Positions 8,442 to 17,663 of a stretch of 64,000 nt of DNA are shown in pieces. The position numbers and the translations under genes are program-made. The notes under the pieces are model-generated. The model searched no databases, was not told the origin of the DNA, and saw only the letters and a list, made by a program, of their open reading frames with translations. This stretch comes from Oscillospiraceae bacterium (GTDB lineage Bacteria; Bacillota_A; Clostridia; Oscillospirales; Oscillospiraceae), in NCBI GenBank assembly GCA_021771675.1, contig JAETOP010000002.1, forward strand, positions 1 to 64,000, written 5' to 3'. How positions within the stretch are numbered: position 1 is the first letter of the stretch; each line of letters opens with the position of its first letter.

Positions 8442-8469
8442 ATCCGCGCCCTGAAATATGGGCGCGGAT
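8442..8469 (+). repeat. Intercistronic hairpin
   Basis: ATCCGCGCCC (8442-8451) and GGGCGCGGAT (8460-8469) form a perfect 10-bp stem with an 8-nt loop and no T tract. It lies between the exported GH3 and the lipoprotein gene. It may be a weak terminator or an mRNA-stabilising element that lowers downstream expression. Confidence 0.6.
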
Positions 8470-8548
8470 GATTTCAAAATAGGGAGGCTTTGAGCCAATT
8501 CAATTGCCGATTGAATCAGAGCATCCCGCAGCATTGGAGGAAATGATT

Positions 8549-9970
8549 ATGAAAAAACGCAGACTGTTTTGCCTGCTTTCTGTCCTTCTGTGCGTGAGCC
8601 TCAGCGCCTGTGCCTACAAAATCGAGACGAAAGAGCTGGCTGCTGGTAAGGTGGGTGTCGAATACAGCGACACCATTGCCGGGAAGGGCAAGGATATTTA
8701 TTATGAGTTGGCTGCCGATTCCGCAGAGCTGCCCCTGGGCATGCTGCTGTATGATGACGGCGCCATCGAGGGTATTCCCGAAGAAGCCGGAGCATTTCAC
8801 TTCTCCGCCGTGGCAGTTGACCTGAAGGATCGGGAGACCCGCGCAGACTTCACCATCGTGATTGCCAAGGGTGAGCTATCCTACTCCGCAAAGCCGCTGG
8901 ACGATGCCGAAGCCGGCAAGCCCTATATCGTGAATGTTGCAAACGCAACCGGTATCAACGGTATTCGCTATGCGGCCAAGGATACTGCCCCCCTGCCTGA
9001 AGGCCTTTCCATCAGCGCAGAGGGCGAGATTTCCGGCATCCCTGCCGCCGAAGGTGACTACACCTTTACCATCGTTGCTTCAGCAAATGGCTGTGACGAT
9101 GTGGAAGCAGAATTCCAGCTACATGTGGAGCCCGGCGAACCCGCTATGCCCACCGACCTGGGCAAGATCGTGTTTGAGGACTTCACTCTGCCCGTCGGCT
9201 ATGTTGGCGAGGAATACAACGAAACCGTCCAGTATGCTTATGGTGTTCCCGATATCACCTACAAGGTCAAATACGTCGGCGGCAAGGGTCTGCCCAAGGG
9301 TCTGAAGTTCAACGACCTGGGTATGATCGCAGGGGTTCCGCAGGATTCCACCTCCGGCACGCTGAAGTTCACTGTCACTGCCAGCGCAGAGGGTTATAAG
9401 TCCGTGAAGGTCAACTGCTATCTGGATGTTCTCGACCAATATGTGGCAACCAACCGTTTTGAGGCAGAGCACATTGATGTCACCGGCCTGAAGGGTGCAG
9501 GCTACAGCGGCAGTGCAAGTGAGCTGGCTATGATCCAGAACTATCCCAATGCAAGCAATGGCAGAAGTCTGGGCTACCTGAACTGTGCATTACAATTCAG
9601 CTTCAACTTTACATCTGAGCTGGATACCACGGCAAAGCTGACTCTCGGCCTCGGCAGCGAGATGTGGGGCGACCTGACTCTGACCACCGATTCCTTTAAG
9701 GTTCTGGTCAACGGCGAAGAGCTCGCCTACGATCCATTCACCGTTCTGGAGATTGGCAGCGGACAGGACCGAGAGTTCCGACCTTATACGCTGTCCCCTG
9801 TCGTAAACCTGAAAGCCGGGGACAATACCATCACAATCCAGATTCTCGATTCTGTGGCAACCGCCGGTATCGGTACTGCTACCGCCCAGGGTCCCATGGT
9901 CGACTATCTGCAGATTGAAGAAGCAAACGGCGAAATCGGCTGGCGGCCCAGAGTAGCGAATACGAAGTAA
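8549..9970 (+). CDS. Lipoprotein with Ig-like (He_PIG) repeats and a carbohydrate-binding-like domain
   Basis: A 473-residue surface protein. The lipobox LSAC follows MKKRRLFCLLSVLLCVS. Three similar units of about 90 residues (roughly 20-105, 110-195 and 205-300) share the pattern LPxGLxxxxxGxIxGxP and fit putative Ig domains. Residues about 305-460 begin RFEAEHIDVTG, as many CBM6/CBM35-type modules do, contain NGRSLGYLN and end VDYLQIEE. No catalytic motif is seen. ATG 8549 has GGAGG 8 nt upstream; in-frame ATGs at 8504 and 8543 are less suitable. It sits between two surface GH3 genes and probably holds substrate or organises them at the cell surface; that role is inferred. Confidence 0.85.
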   Translation: MKKRRLFCLLSVLLCVSLSACAYKIETKELAAGKVGVEYSDTIAGKGKDIYYELAADSAELPLGMLLYDDGAIEGIPEEAGAFHFSAVAVDLKDRETRADFTIVIAKGELSYSAKPLDDAEAGKPYIVNVANATGINGIRYAAKDTAPLPEGLSISAEGEISGIPAAEGDYTFTIVASANGCDDVEAEFQLHVEPGEPAMPTDLGKIVFEDFTLPVGYVGEEYNETVQYAYGVPDITYKVKYVGGKGLPKGLKFNDLGMIAGVPQDSTSGTLKFTVTASAEGYKSVKVNCYLDVLDQYVATNRFEAEHIDVTGLKGAGYSGSASELAMIQNYPNASNGRSLGYLNCALQFSFNFTSELDTTAKLTLGLGSEMWGDLTLTTDSFKVLVNGEELAYDPFTVLEIGSGQDREFRPYTLSPVVNLKAGDNTITIQILDSVATAGIGTATAQGPMVDYLQIEEANGEIGWRPRVANTK

Positions 9971-9985
9971 GGAGGACAGCGCAAG

Positions 9986-12913
9986 ATGAAAAAAATCGGC
10001 AGAATTTTGAGCTTTCCGTTTCAATATGCAAAAGCATGGACGGTTACCACCAGCATTGTGCTGGTGCTGATGACCGTGGTGAATTCCGTCATCCTGACGG
10101 TTCCTCTGGTTCGCAATACGATGAATACCGTATTTGGAGAAGAGCGCCGCATCCTGGTTTCCGGCGATCCTGACCAGGCCGTCTATTACGCGCTTTCCGA
10201 GGGCATCAACAGCAAGGAGGATGCTCTGGCCCAGGCAAATGCTCTGAATGAGCGGCTGTGCGAAGAGGGCTTTGTGCTGCTGAAGAACGAGGGAGCCCTG
10301 CCCCTTGCAGAAAATGCCAGGGTTTGTGTCTTCGGCATGAACTCTGTGGATCCTGTATACGGTGGGTCAGGCTCCAGTGCAAAAGACAACTCTCAGGGCA
10401 TTGACATCTACAAGAGCCTGGATAACGCCGGTATCGCCTACAATGCCGACTTGCGGGCTTTCTACGAAGCCAAACTGAAGAGCGGCAAAGGCCGTACCTC
10501 CAAGCTGAACTTCGATACCGGCGTTTTGGAAGGTCTGGAAACCGGCGAGCTGGCCATGAGCGAATATGACAAGCCCGTCAGTGCCTATGCCGATGGCTAT
10601 GCAGATGCTGCCCTGGTGGTCATCTCCCGCATTGGTGGCGAAGGCTACGACCTGCCCGTCACCATGAAGGGCGTTGCGGGCGCAGACCCCACGAATCACT
10701 ATCTGGAACTGGATAACTACGAGAAAGCCCTGATTTCTGCCCTGACCGCAGAGGATTCCGGCTTCAAGAAGGTCATCCTGATTCTAAATTGCGCAACCAG
10801 CTTCGAACTGGGATTCCTGAACGATGGCACCTACTCCGATGCACTCTGCGGTGCACTGTGGGTTGGAACAACCGGAGGCACAGGTATGAACGCTCTGGGC
10901 AAAATCCTGAGCGGCGAGGTCAATCCCTCCGGCAGGCTGGTGGATACCTACGCTGCCGACTTCACTGCGGCCCCCAGCTTCCAGAATTTCGCCAATAACG
11001 CTGCCCCCAACGGCAACCGTTATCTGGTGGACGGTGCCTTGCAGAATGCTTACTTCATAGATTATGAAGAAGGTATCTACGTGGGCTACCGTTATTATGA
11101 GACCCGCGGCGCAGAGGATGAGGCTTGGTATCAGGAGAACGTGGTATTCCCCTTCGGCTATGGTCTGTCCTATACAACCTTCGACTGGAAGGTTACCCCC
11201 GGCATCAAGGACGGCGCTTCTATGCAGGATGGCGATACCCTGACCTTCACCGTGGATGTAACCAACACCGGTGACATGGCCGGAAAGGACGTTGTCGAGC
11301 TGTACTACACCGCTCCCTATACCATCGGCGGCATTGAGAAGTCCCATGTCGTGTTGGGTGCCTTTGCTAAGACGGAGATGATCCCCGCCGGTGAGACCCG
11401 CAGTGTGACCCTGACTCTGAACGTCAGCGACATGAAATCCTATGACTATTCCGATGCCAACTCCAACGGACATAAGGGCTATGAACTGGAGAGCGGCGAT
11501 TACGTCATCCGCATTGCCAGAAATGCTCACGCCTATGAGGAAAACTTCACCTACAAGCTGTCCGAGACCGTGAACTACACCGCCGACACCGAGAATACCG
11601 GCGCCGAAGTGGAAAACCGCTTTGATTCCGTCAGCGACCACATCACCACCTATTTGTCCCGCTCCGACTGGTCCGGCACTTTCCCCACTACCCCAACCGA
11701 GGAAGACAGAACTGTCTCACAAGGGCTGATTGATTCCATGTCTGTGGGTGCTTACATCGGTGAAGGCACCAAGCAAGACCGCGGCAAGCCCTGGTACAGC
11801 TCCCGCAGACCCAGACCCAAGAGAGTCGAGCTTTCTTACAACGAGACCGAGGTTAAGCTGTACGATCTGATTGGCAAATCCTATGAGGATCCTCTGTGGG
11901 ATCAGCTGCTGAACCAGTTGACTGACAACCAGATGCGCTACCTGGTGGGTACCGGTAACTTTAACACCGCAGCGATCGAGAATATTGACAAGCCCAAGAC
12001 CATTGAACCGGATGGTCCGGCAGGCTATACCCAGTTCATGTCCGGCGTGGATTCCACCGCGGTAGTTTATGACACCGCTTTCTATTGCTCTGAGTGCATT
12101 GTCGGTGCTACCTGGAATGTGGAACTGGCAGAAGAGTTCGGACGCGCAGTCGGCGATGAGTCCCTCATCGGCAATGAGCGCGGCGACGGAAGAACCTACT
12201 CTGGCTGGTACGCACCTGCTGCAAATACTCACAGAAGTCCTTTCGGCGGCCGTAACTGGGAGTATTTCAGCGAGGACGGCTTCCTGGCTGGCAAGATGGC
12301 AGCGGGAATCGTGAAGGGTGCAAACTCCAAGGGCGTTTACACCTACATGAAGCACTTTGTCGTAAACGACCAGGAAACCGACCGTGATACCAATGGCCTG
12401 ATTACCTGGGTGAACGAGCAGGCGCTGCGAGAGATCTACATGAGACCCTTTGAGATTGCAGTCAAAGAAGGTAACTGCCATGCCATCATGAGCTCCTTCA
12501 ACCGCATCGGCACCGTATGGGCTGGCGGCTGCTATGAGCTGCTGACCGAGATCCTCCGTAACGAATGGGGTTTCTGCGGTGCAGTCATCACCGATTACGC
12601 CAATGCCTATATGAACCCGGATCAGATGATCCGTGCCGGCGGCGACCTGTGCCTGTTCCAGGATCAACAGCCCTCCGCCCGTGGAACTGCATCTCACTTC
12701 ACCGCTCTGCGCAAGGCAGTCAAGAACATCCTGTATACTGTTGTCAATAGCAACGCCATGAATGGCATGGGTGCAGGCATCGTCTACCGCTATGCAATGC
12801 CATACTGGATGATCGTTCTGTTCTCCTTCGATGCAGTTCTCGCTGCCGCTTTTGCTGCATGGGGCTGCCGCACGTTCAAAAAAGGCAAGAAAAAAAGAGC
12901 AGCTTCCAAGTAA
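9986..12913 (+). CDS. Membrane-tethered permuted GH3 enzyme
   Basis: A 975-residue relative of the exported GH3 upstream, with the same permuted order: sandwich domain first (about 65-330, with GGEGYDLP as probable acid/base loop), fibronectin-like domain (about 395-520), then the TIM barrel (about 620-910). Asp870 in VITDYAN is the probable nucleophile, and KHFVVNDQETD is present. Instead of a cleavable signal it has an N-terminal membrane segment (about 17-42, VTTSIVLVLMTVVNSVILTV) and a second one near the C-terminus (YWMIVLFSFDAVLAAAF), followed by KKGKKKRAASK. This predicts an outward loop fixed at both ends. It starts 15 nt after the lipoprotein gene with a GGAGG RBS, so it is probably co-transcribed. 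Confidence 0.92.
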   Translation: MKKIGRILSFPFQYAKAWTVTTSIVLVLMTVVNSVILTVPLVRNTMNTVFGEERRILVSGDPDQAVYYALSEGINSKEDALAQANALNERLCEEGFVLLKNEGALPLAENARVCVFGMNSVDPVYGGSGSSAKDNSQGIDIYKSLDNAGIAYNADLRAFYEAKLKSGKGRTSKLNFDTGVLEGLETGELAMSEYDKPVSAYADGYADAALVVISRIGGEGYDLPVTMKGVAGADPTNHYLELDNYEKALISALTAEDSGFKKVILILNCATSFELGFLNDGTYSDALCGALWVGTTGGTGMNALGKILSGEVNPSGRLVDTYAADFTAAPSFQNFANNAAPNGNRYLVDGALQNAYFIDYEEGIYVGYRYYETRGAEDEAWYQENVVFPFGYGLSYTTFDWKVTPGIKDGASMQDGDTLTFTVDVTNTGDMAGKDVVELYYTAPYTIGGIEKSHVVLGAFAKTEMIPAGETRSVTLTLNVSDMKSYDYSDANSNGHKGYELESGDYVIRIARNAHAYEENFTYKLSETVNYTADTENTGAEVENRFDSVSDHITTYLSRSDWSGTFPTTPTEEDRTVSQGLIDSMSVGAYIGEGTKQDRGKPWYSSRRPRPKRVELSYNETEVKLYDLIGKSYEDPLWDQLLNQLTDNQMRYLVGTGNFNTAAIENIDKPKTIEPDGPAGYTQFMSGVDSTAVVYDTAFYCSECIVGATWNVELAEEFGRAVGDESLIGNERGDGRTYSGWYAPAANTHRSPFGGRNWEYFSEDGFLAGKMAAGIVKGANSKGVYTYMKHFVVNDQETDRDTNGLITWVNEQALREIYMRPFEIAVKEGNCHAIMSSFNRIGTVWAGGCYELLTEILRNEWGFCGAVITDYANAYMNPDQMIRAGGDLCLFQDQQPSARGTASHFTALRKAVKNILYTVVNSNAMNGMGAGIVYRYAMPYWMIVLFSFDAVLAAAFAAWGCRTFKKGKKKRAASK

Positions 12914-13003
12914 CTGCTGTATCATTTCAAAGCAGTAATTTATTACACGATTTCTCCCCTCATTGACCTGAACGGCACTACTTATCTCGATTAACCATCA
13001 CAA

Positions 13004-13027
13004 GCCTCCCTCCTAAGGGAGGGAGGC
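13004..13027 (+). terminator. GC-rich hairpin after the membrane GH3 gene
   Basis: GCCTCCCTCC (13004-13013) pairs with GGAGGGAGGC (13018-13027) around a 4-nt loop. There is no T run behind it. It shares its last three bases with the next inverted repeat. Probable terminator or processing signal. Confidence 0.55.
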
Positions 13028-13080
13028 TCTGTCCAGATGCGAGAGTTGAAAATCTTCTGCTTTGTCATCTGAACAGAGCC
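13025..13080 (+). promoter_or_regulatory. Inverted repeat in the leader of the third GH3 gene
   Basis: GGCTCTGTCCAGATG (13025-13039) faces CATCTGAACAGAGCC (13066-13080): 15 positions with one mismatch, separated by 26 nt. It ends about 10 nt before the RBS of the gene at 13101. Its place, abutting the previous hairpin, suggests a leader control element or attenuator; no known riboswitch class is recognised. Confidence 0.45.
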
Positions 13081-13100
13081 ATTAAAAAGGAGAATTTGTC

Positions 13101-15515
13101 ATGAATGTTATGGAAAATATTGCAATGCTGACTTTGGAAGAAAAAGCCGCCCTCTTGCAGGGCTGGAGCACCTGGACCACCTGGGATGGCAGCAAGAAGG
13201 GAATCCCCTCCATTTTCCTGTCTGACGGCCCCCACGGGCTTCGCAAACAGGCGGGAGCTGGTGACCATCTGGGCCTGAACGCCTCGGTGCCCGCTACCTG
13301 TTTTCCTACTGCTGCCACCATGGCCAACTCCTGGGACGATTCGCTGGGCGAGGAGCTGGGAAGAGCCCTGGGCGAGGAGGCCGCAGCCAATGACGTTCAT
13401 GTGGTTCTGGGTCCCGGCCTGAATATGAAGCGTTCTCCCCTGTGTGGACGGAATTTTGAGTATTTCTCCGAGGACCCCTATCTCGCCGGTAAAATGGGAG
13501 CCGCCTATGTCCGGGGGATTCAGTCCGCTGGTTCCGCTGCCTGTCCCAAGCACTTTGCCGTCAACTCTCAGGAACTGCGGCGGATGTGCATGGATTCGGT
13601 TTTGGACGAGCGCACCCTGCGGGAAATCTATCTCACCGCCTTTGAGATGGCAGTGCAGGAGGGCGGTGCAAAGGCCATCATGTCTAGCTACAACATGGTC
13701 AACGGCACCTACGCCAACGAAAACGCCCACCTGCTGATGGAGATTCTCCGGAACGAATGGGGCTTTGACGGCATGGTGGTCACCGACTGGGGCGGGGATA
13801 ACGACCATACCGCAGGTGTAAAGGCCGGTTCCAATCTGGTGATGCCCGCCCCCGGCCCGGACTGCGCCATTGGCCTTGTGAAGGCGGTGCAGGAGGGTAG
13901 AATTTCCGAAAAGGTGCTGGACAAGCGGGTAGGAGAGCTGCTGGAACAGGTTTTCTCCCTTACCGAATCCGTGGCTGCCGCAAAAAAGAGCTTCGATGTG
14001 GATGTTCACCACGAAATCGCGGAAAAATGCGCCGCAGGCTCCATCGTCCTGCTGGACAACGACGGCATTCTCCCGTTGAAAAAGGAAACCAAAACCGCAA
14101 TCATCGGCGACTTTGCCAAAGCACCCCGGTACCAGGGCGCAGGCTCCAGTCAGGTCAACCCCACTAAGCTGGACAATCTCTATGACTGCCTAGCTTCTGC
14201 TGGGGTGACCATTGCAGGCTATGCCCAGGGCTTTGACCGGAAAAATCCCCAGCCAAATCCGGGGATGATTGGGGAAGCGGTTCAAATTGCAAGGGGAGCG
14301 GAAGTGGTTCTGCTCTGCGTGGGTCTGGACGAAATTCTGGAATCCGAAGGCATGGATCGGCTGCACATGGAGCTCTCCCAGAGTCAGCAGGCTCTGATTG
14401 ATGCAGTGTTCAACGTCAACAAAAACATCATTCTGGTGCTCTCTGGCGGCGCTCCCTTCATCATGCCGGAAAGAGACAAGTATCGTGCCGCCATCCACGG
14501 GTATCTCGGCGGTCAGGCCGGTGCCTCTGCCATGGCTAAGGCGCTGCTGGGCGAAATCAACCCCTCCGGCAAGCTGAACGAGACCTGGCCATTGAAGTTG
14601 GAGGACAACCCTTCCTATCCTTACTTCCCCAGTAAAGGGCGCACCGCTGAACACCGGGAAGGGCTGTACATCGGCTATCGCTATTACGATACCGCAAAGA
14701 TAAACGTGCGCTATCCCTTTGGCTACGGTCTGAGCTACACCACTTTCCTCTATTCCGATATTTACGCAGACCAGAACCGTGCGACCTTTACCCTCACGAA
14801 CATTGGCTCCCGGGATGGTGCGGAGATTGCCCAGGTGTACGTTTCCTGCAAGAACGGTAAGGTCTTCCGTCCCAAAAAGGAATTGAAAGGCTTCACCAAG
14901 GTGTTCCTGAAAGCGGGAGAGCGCAAAGAGGTGACGGTAACTCTGGATGACAAAGCCTTCCGTTACTTCAATGTCAAGACCAACCGCTGGGAAGTGGAGA
15001 CTGCCGACTATGAGATCAGTGTGGGTGCCAGCGTTGAAGACATTCGTTTGACCAAAGAAATCCACATTGTCGGTACCAACGCTCCAATCCCTTACGAAGC
15101 GATGCCCAGCTATGAAAGCGGAAAAATCATGTCTGTGTCCGATGAAGAATTTACCGCCCTGTTGAGTCACCCAATCCCGGATGGCAGTTGGAGCGGCGAA
15201 CTGACCAGGAACGATGCCATCTGCCAGCTCTACTACGCCAAAACCGGCATTGCCCGTTTCGCTTACAAAATCCTGACCCACCTGAAAAACAAGTCTGAGG
15301 CCAAGGGAAAGCCCGATTTGAATATCCTGTTCATCTACAACATGCCCTTCCGTGCCGTGGGTAAAATGTCCGGCGGCATGGTCAGCGACAAGATGGTGGA
15401 CGATATTGTTTTCCTGGTCAACGGTCACTTCTTCCGCGGTCTGTGCCGCCTGGTTGTGGACTTCTTCCGCAACCTCAGTGCCAATAGCAGCTTTACAAAG
15501 AAACTGGAGAAATAG
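13101..15515 (+). CDS. Cytoplasmic GH3 beta-glucosidase-type enzyme
   Basis: An 804-residue GH3 protein in the normal order without a signal peptide. The TIM barrel (about 10-290) has GPGLNMKRSPLCGRNFEYFS, PKHFAVN and the nucleophile Asp229 in VVTDWGG. The alpha/beta sandwich (about 300-520) has LESEGMDR as probable acid/base loop. The fibronectin-like domain (about 560-660) follows FGYGLSYTTF. A C-terminal extension of about 110 residues (from MPSYESGKIMSV), not part of the core fold, resembles tails seen on some clostridial beta-glucosidases. RBS AAGGAG precedes ATG 13101. It starts a block with glf, GT2 and GtrA-like genes (gaps of 19 nt or less), an unusual pairing of a hydrolase with glycan-assembly genes. 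Confidence 0.93.
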   Translation: MNVMENIAMLTLEEKAALLQGWSTWTTWDGSKKGIPSIFLSDGPHGLRKQAGAGDHLGLNASVPATCFPTAATMANSWDDSLGEELGRALGEEAAANDVHVVLGPGLNMKRSPLCGRNFEYFSEDPYLAGKMGAAYVRGIQSAGSAACPKHFAVNSQELRRMCMDSVLDERTLREIYLTAFEMAVQEGGAKAIMSSYNMVNGTYANENAHLLMEILRNEWGFDGMVVTDWGGDNDHTAGVKAGSNLVMPAPGPDCAIGLVKAVQEGRISEKVLDKRVGELLEQVFSLTESVAAAKKSFDVDVHHEIAEKCAAGSIVLLDNDGILPLKKETKTAIIGDFAKAPRYQGAGSSQVNPTKLDNLYDCLASAGVTIAGYAQGFDRKNPQPNPGMIGEAVQIARGAEVVLLCVGLDEILESEGMDRLHMELSQSQQALIDAVFNVNKNIILVLSGGAPFIMPERDKYRAAIHGYLGGQAGASAMAKALLGEINPSGKLNETWPLKLEDNPSYPYFPSKGRTAEHREGLYIGYRYYDTAKINVRYPFGYGLSYTTFLYSDIYADQNRATFTLTNIGSRDGAEIAQVYVSCKNGKVFRPKKELKGFTKVFLKAGERKEVTVTLDDKAFRYFNVKTNRWEVETADYEISVGASVEDIRLTKEIHIVGTNAPIPYEAMPSYESGKIMSVSDEEFTALLSHPIPDGSWSGELTRNDAICQLYYAKTGIARFAYKILTHLKNKSEAKGKPDLNILFIYNMPFRAVGKMSGGMVSDKMVDDIVFLVNGHFFRGLCRLVVDFFRNLSANSSFTKKLEK

Positions 15516-15534
15516 AACAAAACGGAGAAAGAAG

Positions 15535-16643
15535 ATGCACTACGATTATCTGGTAGTGGGCGCAGGGCTGTTCGGTGCAGCTTTTGCCCAACGGATGCAC
15601 GAAGCTGGAAAATCCGTCCTTGTCATTGAAAAGCGAAATCATATTGCCGGCAATGTATACACCGAGGAAGTGGAAGGTATTCAGGTTCACCGCTACTGAG
15701 CCCATATCTTCCACACGGACAGTCCCAAGGCATGGGATTATGTGAATCGATTTTCCGAATTCAACCGCTATACCAATTCCCCCATCGCCAATTACAATGG
15801 TGAGCTTTACTCCCTGCCCTTCAATATGTATACCTTCCATCAGATGTGGGGCGTGAATACCCCAAAAGAGGCGGTGAAGATCATCACCTCCCAGCGGCAT
15901 GACAGCGGTATCCTGGCTCCCAAGAATCTGGAAGAACAGGCCATCTCCTTGGTAGGTACGGATATTTACGAGAAGCTCATCAAGGGATACACGGAAAAGC
16001 AGTGGGGCCGCCCCTGCCGGGAATTGCCATCGTTTATCATCCGCCGCCTGCCGGTGCGCATACCTACGACAACAATTACTTCACCTCCCGATACCAGGGC
16101 ATCCCCGTTGGCGGTTACACCAGGATGGTCGAAAAGATGCTCTATGGAATCGAAGTTCGGCTGAATGCAGACTATCTGGGAAACAAAGCCCATTGGGACA
16201 CTCTGGCGGATAAAATTGTCTACACCGGTCCCATCGATGCCTATTTCGGCTTCCAGTTTGGCCAGCTGTCTTACCGTTCCGTCCGCTTTGAGACGGAGGT
16301 GCTGGACATGCCCAATTATCAGGGCAACGCCGTGGTGAACTACACCGACCGGGAGACCCCCTATACCAGAATCATCGAGCACAAGCATTTTGAGTTTGGA
16401 ACCCAGCCCAAAACCGTGATTTCCAGAGAATACAGTCAGGAGTGGCAGCCGGGGATGGAACCCTACTATCCCATCAACGATGAAAAAAACACCGCTTTCT
16501 ATGAGCGATACCGTGCTCTGGCCGAAAGGGAAGAGAAAACCCTCTTCGGCGGGCGGCTGGGCCAGTACCGGTACTACGATATGGACGCTGTGGTGCTTTC
16601 CGCCCTGGAACTGGCAGAAAAAGAGAAAGAAGGAACGCTATGA
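15535..16643 (+). pseudogene. glf: Broken UDP-galactopyranose mutase gene
   Basis: The enzyme family converts UDP-galactopyranose to UDP-galactofuranose with an FAD cofactor. The N-terminal dinucleotide motif VVGAGLFGAAFAQ and later segments (NMYTFHQMWG, EKQWGRPCRELPSFIIRRLP, GIPVGGYTRMVEKML) are clear, but in different frames. TGA at 15697-15699 stands where a glycine codon is expected in HRY-G-AHIFHT, a one-base change from GGA. A one-base loss near 16059-16063 shifts the rest into another frame, which runs to TGA 16641-16643. Two independent lesions point to loss of function, although assembly errors cannot be excluded. The 3' end overlaps the GT2 start by 4 nt. Confidence 0.85.
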
Positions 16644-17650
16644 AGCTGCTGACTGTGACCATTCCCTGCTACAATTCCCAGGATTATATGGAAAAGTGCA
16701 TCAAAAGCCTGCTTCCCGGCGGGAACCGGGTACAAATCATCATCATTGACGACGGCTCCAAGGATGCCACCGGGGAAATCGCTGACCGGTATGCAAAAGA
16801 ATATCCCCACATCATCACTGTGGTCCACCAGGAAAATGGCGGCCACGGAGAGGGCATCAACCAGGGTATTGAATACGCCCAGGGAAAATACTTCAAGGTG
16901 GTGGACAGTGACGACTGGGTCAGCGGGGACTATATGCGGTTCCTGGACACTCTGGAGCAGTGCGAGAAAAGCGGTGGGGTGGATTTATTCACCACCAACT
17001 ACTATTACGAACACGCCGACGGCAAGGGCAATCGCTCCATTTGTTATGCCAATGCTATGCCGGAGCACCGGATTTTCGACTGGTCGGAAACCAAGGCATT
17101 CAAGCTGCATCAGCTGCTTACCATCCACAGCTGCACTTTCCGCACGGAGCTCCTTCGCTGCCACACCAAGGTGTTGCCCAAGCACATTTTCTACGAGGAT
17201 AATTTGATGGTCTACCAGGCCCTGCCCTTCGTCAAGCGAATGTACTATCTCAACGCAGACCTGTACCGCTACTACATCGGCAGAGACGGTCAGTCCGTCC
17301 AAAGAGATGTGATGACCCGCCGGTATCAGCATCAGCTCATTGTTACCCAGAAATGCTTTGAGGCGGCACACCTGGACGAGATTCGGGAAAAAAAGCAACT
17401 GAACTATCTGAAGCATGAGCTGTTTATGATGTTTGGCATCTCCGTACTCTATTCCCGGCTGAACAAGACGGAGGAGGCGGAAGAAAACCTGAACAAGATG
17501 TGGGATAGCTGCTACGCCTTTGACCCCAAATGGGCAGAGCATTTCCAAAAGCACACCCCCCTGCGGCTGATCTGCCTGCCGGGGCGAGTGGGACGGAACC
17601 TGTCCAGCACTGTATACACTGCCGCCAACAAGGTTGTGCGGTTTAATTAA
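16640..17650 (+). CDS. Family 2 glycosyltransferase
   Basis: A 336-residue GT-A fold enzyme. It opens with LLTVTIPCYNSQDYMEKCI, has IIIIDDGSKDATGEIADRYA for nucleotide-sugar binding, the repeat-avoiding loop ENGGHGEGINQGIEYA, and the metal-binding DSDDWV at about residue 90. The C-terminal half (about 200-336) is alpha-helical with basic patches (RVGRNLSSTVYTAANKVVRF) but without a clear membrane span. ATG 16640 overlaps the end of the glf reading frame as ATGA, so the two were translated together. Sugar and acceptor are unknown; galactofuranose transfer was possible while glf was intact, but this is inference. Confidence 0.92.
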   Translation: MKLLTVTIPCYNSQDYMEKCIKSLLPGGNRVQIIIIDDGSKDATGEIADRYAKEYPHIITVVHQENGGHGEGINQGIEYAQGKYFKVVDSDDWVSGDYMRFLDTLEQCEKSGGVDLFTTNYYYEHADGKGNRSICYANAMPEHRIFDWSETKAFKLHQLLTIHSCTFRTELLRCHTKVLPKHIFYEDNLMVYQALPFVKRMYYLNADLYRYYIGRDGQSVQRDVMTRRYQHQLIVTQKCFEAAHLDEIREKKQLNYLKHELFMMFGISVLYSRLNKTEEAEENLNKMWDSCYAFDPKWAEHFQKHTPLRLICLPGRVGRNLSSTVYTAANKVVRFN

Positions 17651-17663
17651 GAGGAGGAAAACC

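Noticed and set aside
15535..16643. UGA recoding in glf as selenocysteine or tryptophan
   Set aside because: The position is a glycine in the family, no SECIS-like element was seen, and a second independent frameshift follows.
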